Source: an uncultured Flavobacteriaceae bacterium
GTDB lineage: Bacteria > Bacteroidota > Bacteroidia > Flavobacteriales > Flavobacteriaceae
Length of the DNA stretch: 40,213 nt
Direction of reading: 5' to 3'
NCBI GenBank assembly: GCA_947494715.1
Contig: CANLWG010000025.1
Coordinates: 1-40,213, forward strand
The position numbers and the translations under genes were made by a program. The notes below the pieces were generated by a model. It saw nothing but the letters and a program-made list of their open reading frames with translations. It was not told the DNA's origin and ran no database searches. Positions 39,897-40,213 of this stretch are shown here, piece by piece (position 1 is the first letter of the stretch; every line of letters begins with the position of its first letter).

Positions 39897-40213
39897 ATGG
39901 AAAATTTCATATACAGAACAATTAACGGGGAATCTATAGAGATAAATGGAATCCGTAGGAACAGAAAAAAGGTAATCATACCTAACAAGATTGATGCCCT
40001 ACCGGTCACCCACATCGGGGATTGGGCGTTTCGTGGAAACCAGTTGACCTCCTTGGAGCTTCCCGACAGCGTCACCCACATCGGGTCTGGGGCGTTTGAT
40101 GGAAACCAGTTGACCTCCTTGGAGCTTCCCGACAGCGTCACCCACATCGGGGATTGGGCGTTTCGTGGAAACCAGTTGACCTCCTTGGAGCTTCCCGACA
40201 GCGTCACCCACAT
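39897..40213 (+). CDS. BspA/LRR_5-type leucine-rich-repeat protein (partial)
   Basis: It starts at ATG 39,897, 1 bp after the previous stop, and runs off the window. About 35 unique residues (M-E-N-F-I-Y-R-T-I-N-G-E-S-I-E-I-N) precede 22-residue repeats of the form H-I-G-D-W-A-F-R-G-N-Q-L, then T-S-L-E-L-P-D-S-V-T. This is the LRR_5/BspA-like pattern, seen in surface proteins and as recognition domains. No signal peptide is visible, so cytosolic or phage-associated use is possible. It follows the recombination genes directly, an unusual place. Confidence 0.85.
   Translation, partial: MENFIYRTINGESIEINGIRRNRKKVIIPNKIDALPVTHIGDWAFRGNQLTSLELPDSVTHIGSGAFDGNQLTSLELPDSVTHIGDWAFRGNQLTSLELPDSVTH
40007..40213 (+). 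repeat. 66-bp tandem coding repeats
   Basis: At least three copies of a 66-bp unit follow each other, beginning CACCCACATCGGG. Copies 1 and 3 are identical as far as seen, and copy 2 differs only at a few codons (D-W to S-G and R to D). Such near-identical repeats can gain or lose units by slippage or recombination without breaking the frame. Confidence 0.93.

Overview
The window reads as a chromosome segment from a marine-type flavobacterium (Bacteroidota, Flavobacteriaceae). The evidence is several TAnnTTTG promoter boxes, lipoprotein and Tat-type signal peptides on carbohydrate enzymes, two 'MacB-like' tandem permeases, DUF6090- and DUF6747-like proteins, and a prophage early region of flavobacterial character. 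The species cannot be named from this.

Positions 1-25,800 are mostly chromosomal genes with an envelope or carbohydrate flavour. In order they are: a heptamer tandem repeat against a rhodanese gene; a GH32 fructan hydrolase lipoprotein; two large FtsX/MacB permeases without an ATPase; a secreted amidohydrolase with a DUF6090-like neighbour; a mutarotase-like protein; and a Tat-type ManD-like enolase-superfamily protein. Next comes an operon for the nickel-pincer cofactor (Tat-type aldo/keto reductase, larE, larB, larC, then a small His-containing membrane protein) with no larA in the window. It is followed by a lipoprotein joining a c-type cytochrome to a sugar-dehydrogenase-like propeller, a PD40 propeller protein, and a coupled kinase / ADP-ribosylglycohydrolase / alditol-oxidase operon. 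The gaps hold several decayed gene ends: a permease, a carbamoyltransferase, and others not identified.

Positions 25,800-31,800 are an accessory patch. It has small genes around a shared bidirectional terminator (one DUF6747-like gene whose frame stays open past its stop), a visibly AT-rich three-gene module led by a TIGR04255-like protein, a broken gene, and a PF16872-type putative abortive-infection protein. The patch ends at a 3' fragment of tRNA-Phe with its own terminator, cut in the anticodon loop. This looks like the left attachment junction of an integrated element.

From about 31,730 to the right edge lies that element, most likely a prophage. It starts with cargo: a lipocalin-like lipoprotein, a 57-residue lipopeptide with a duplicated IDK-x-KV-x-PPG motif beneath a leader hairpin, a four-helix membrane protein, and a VapBC45-type toxin-antitoxin pair. 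Then come a Cro/CI-type repressor, a divergent early promoter with inverted operator arms, and a tightly overlapped early operon of small genes leading to a DUF1351-like coiled-coil protein, a gp32-like ssDNA-binding protein, a YqaJ exonuclease and a NinB-like protein. The window ends inside a leucine-rich-repeat gene made of near-identical 66-bp repeats. No integrase or structural genes are in view; they and the restored tRNA-Phe would be expected to the right.
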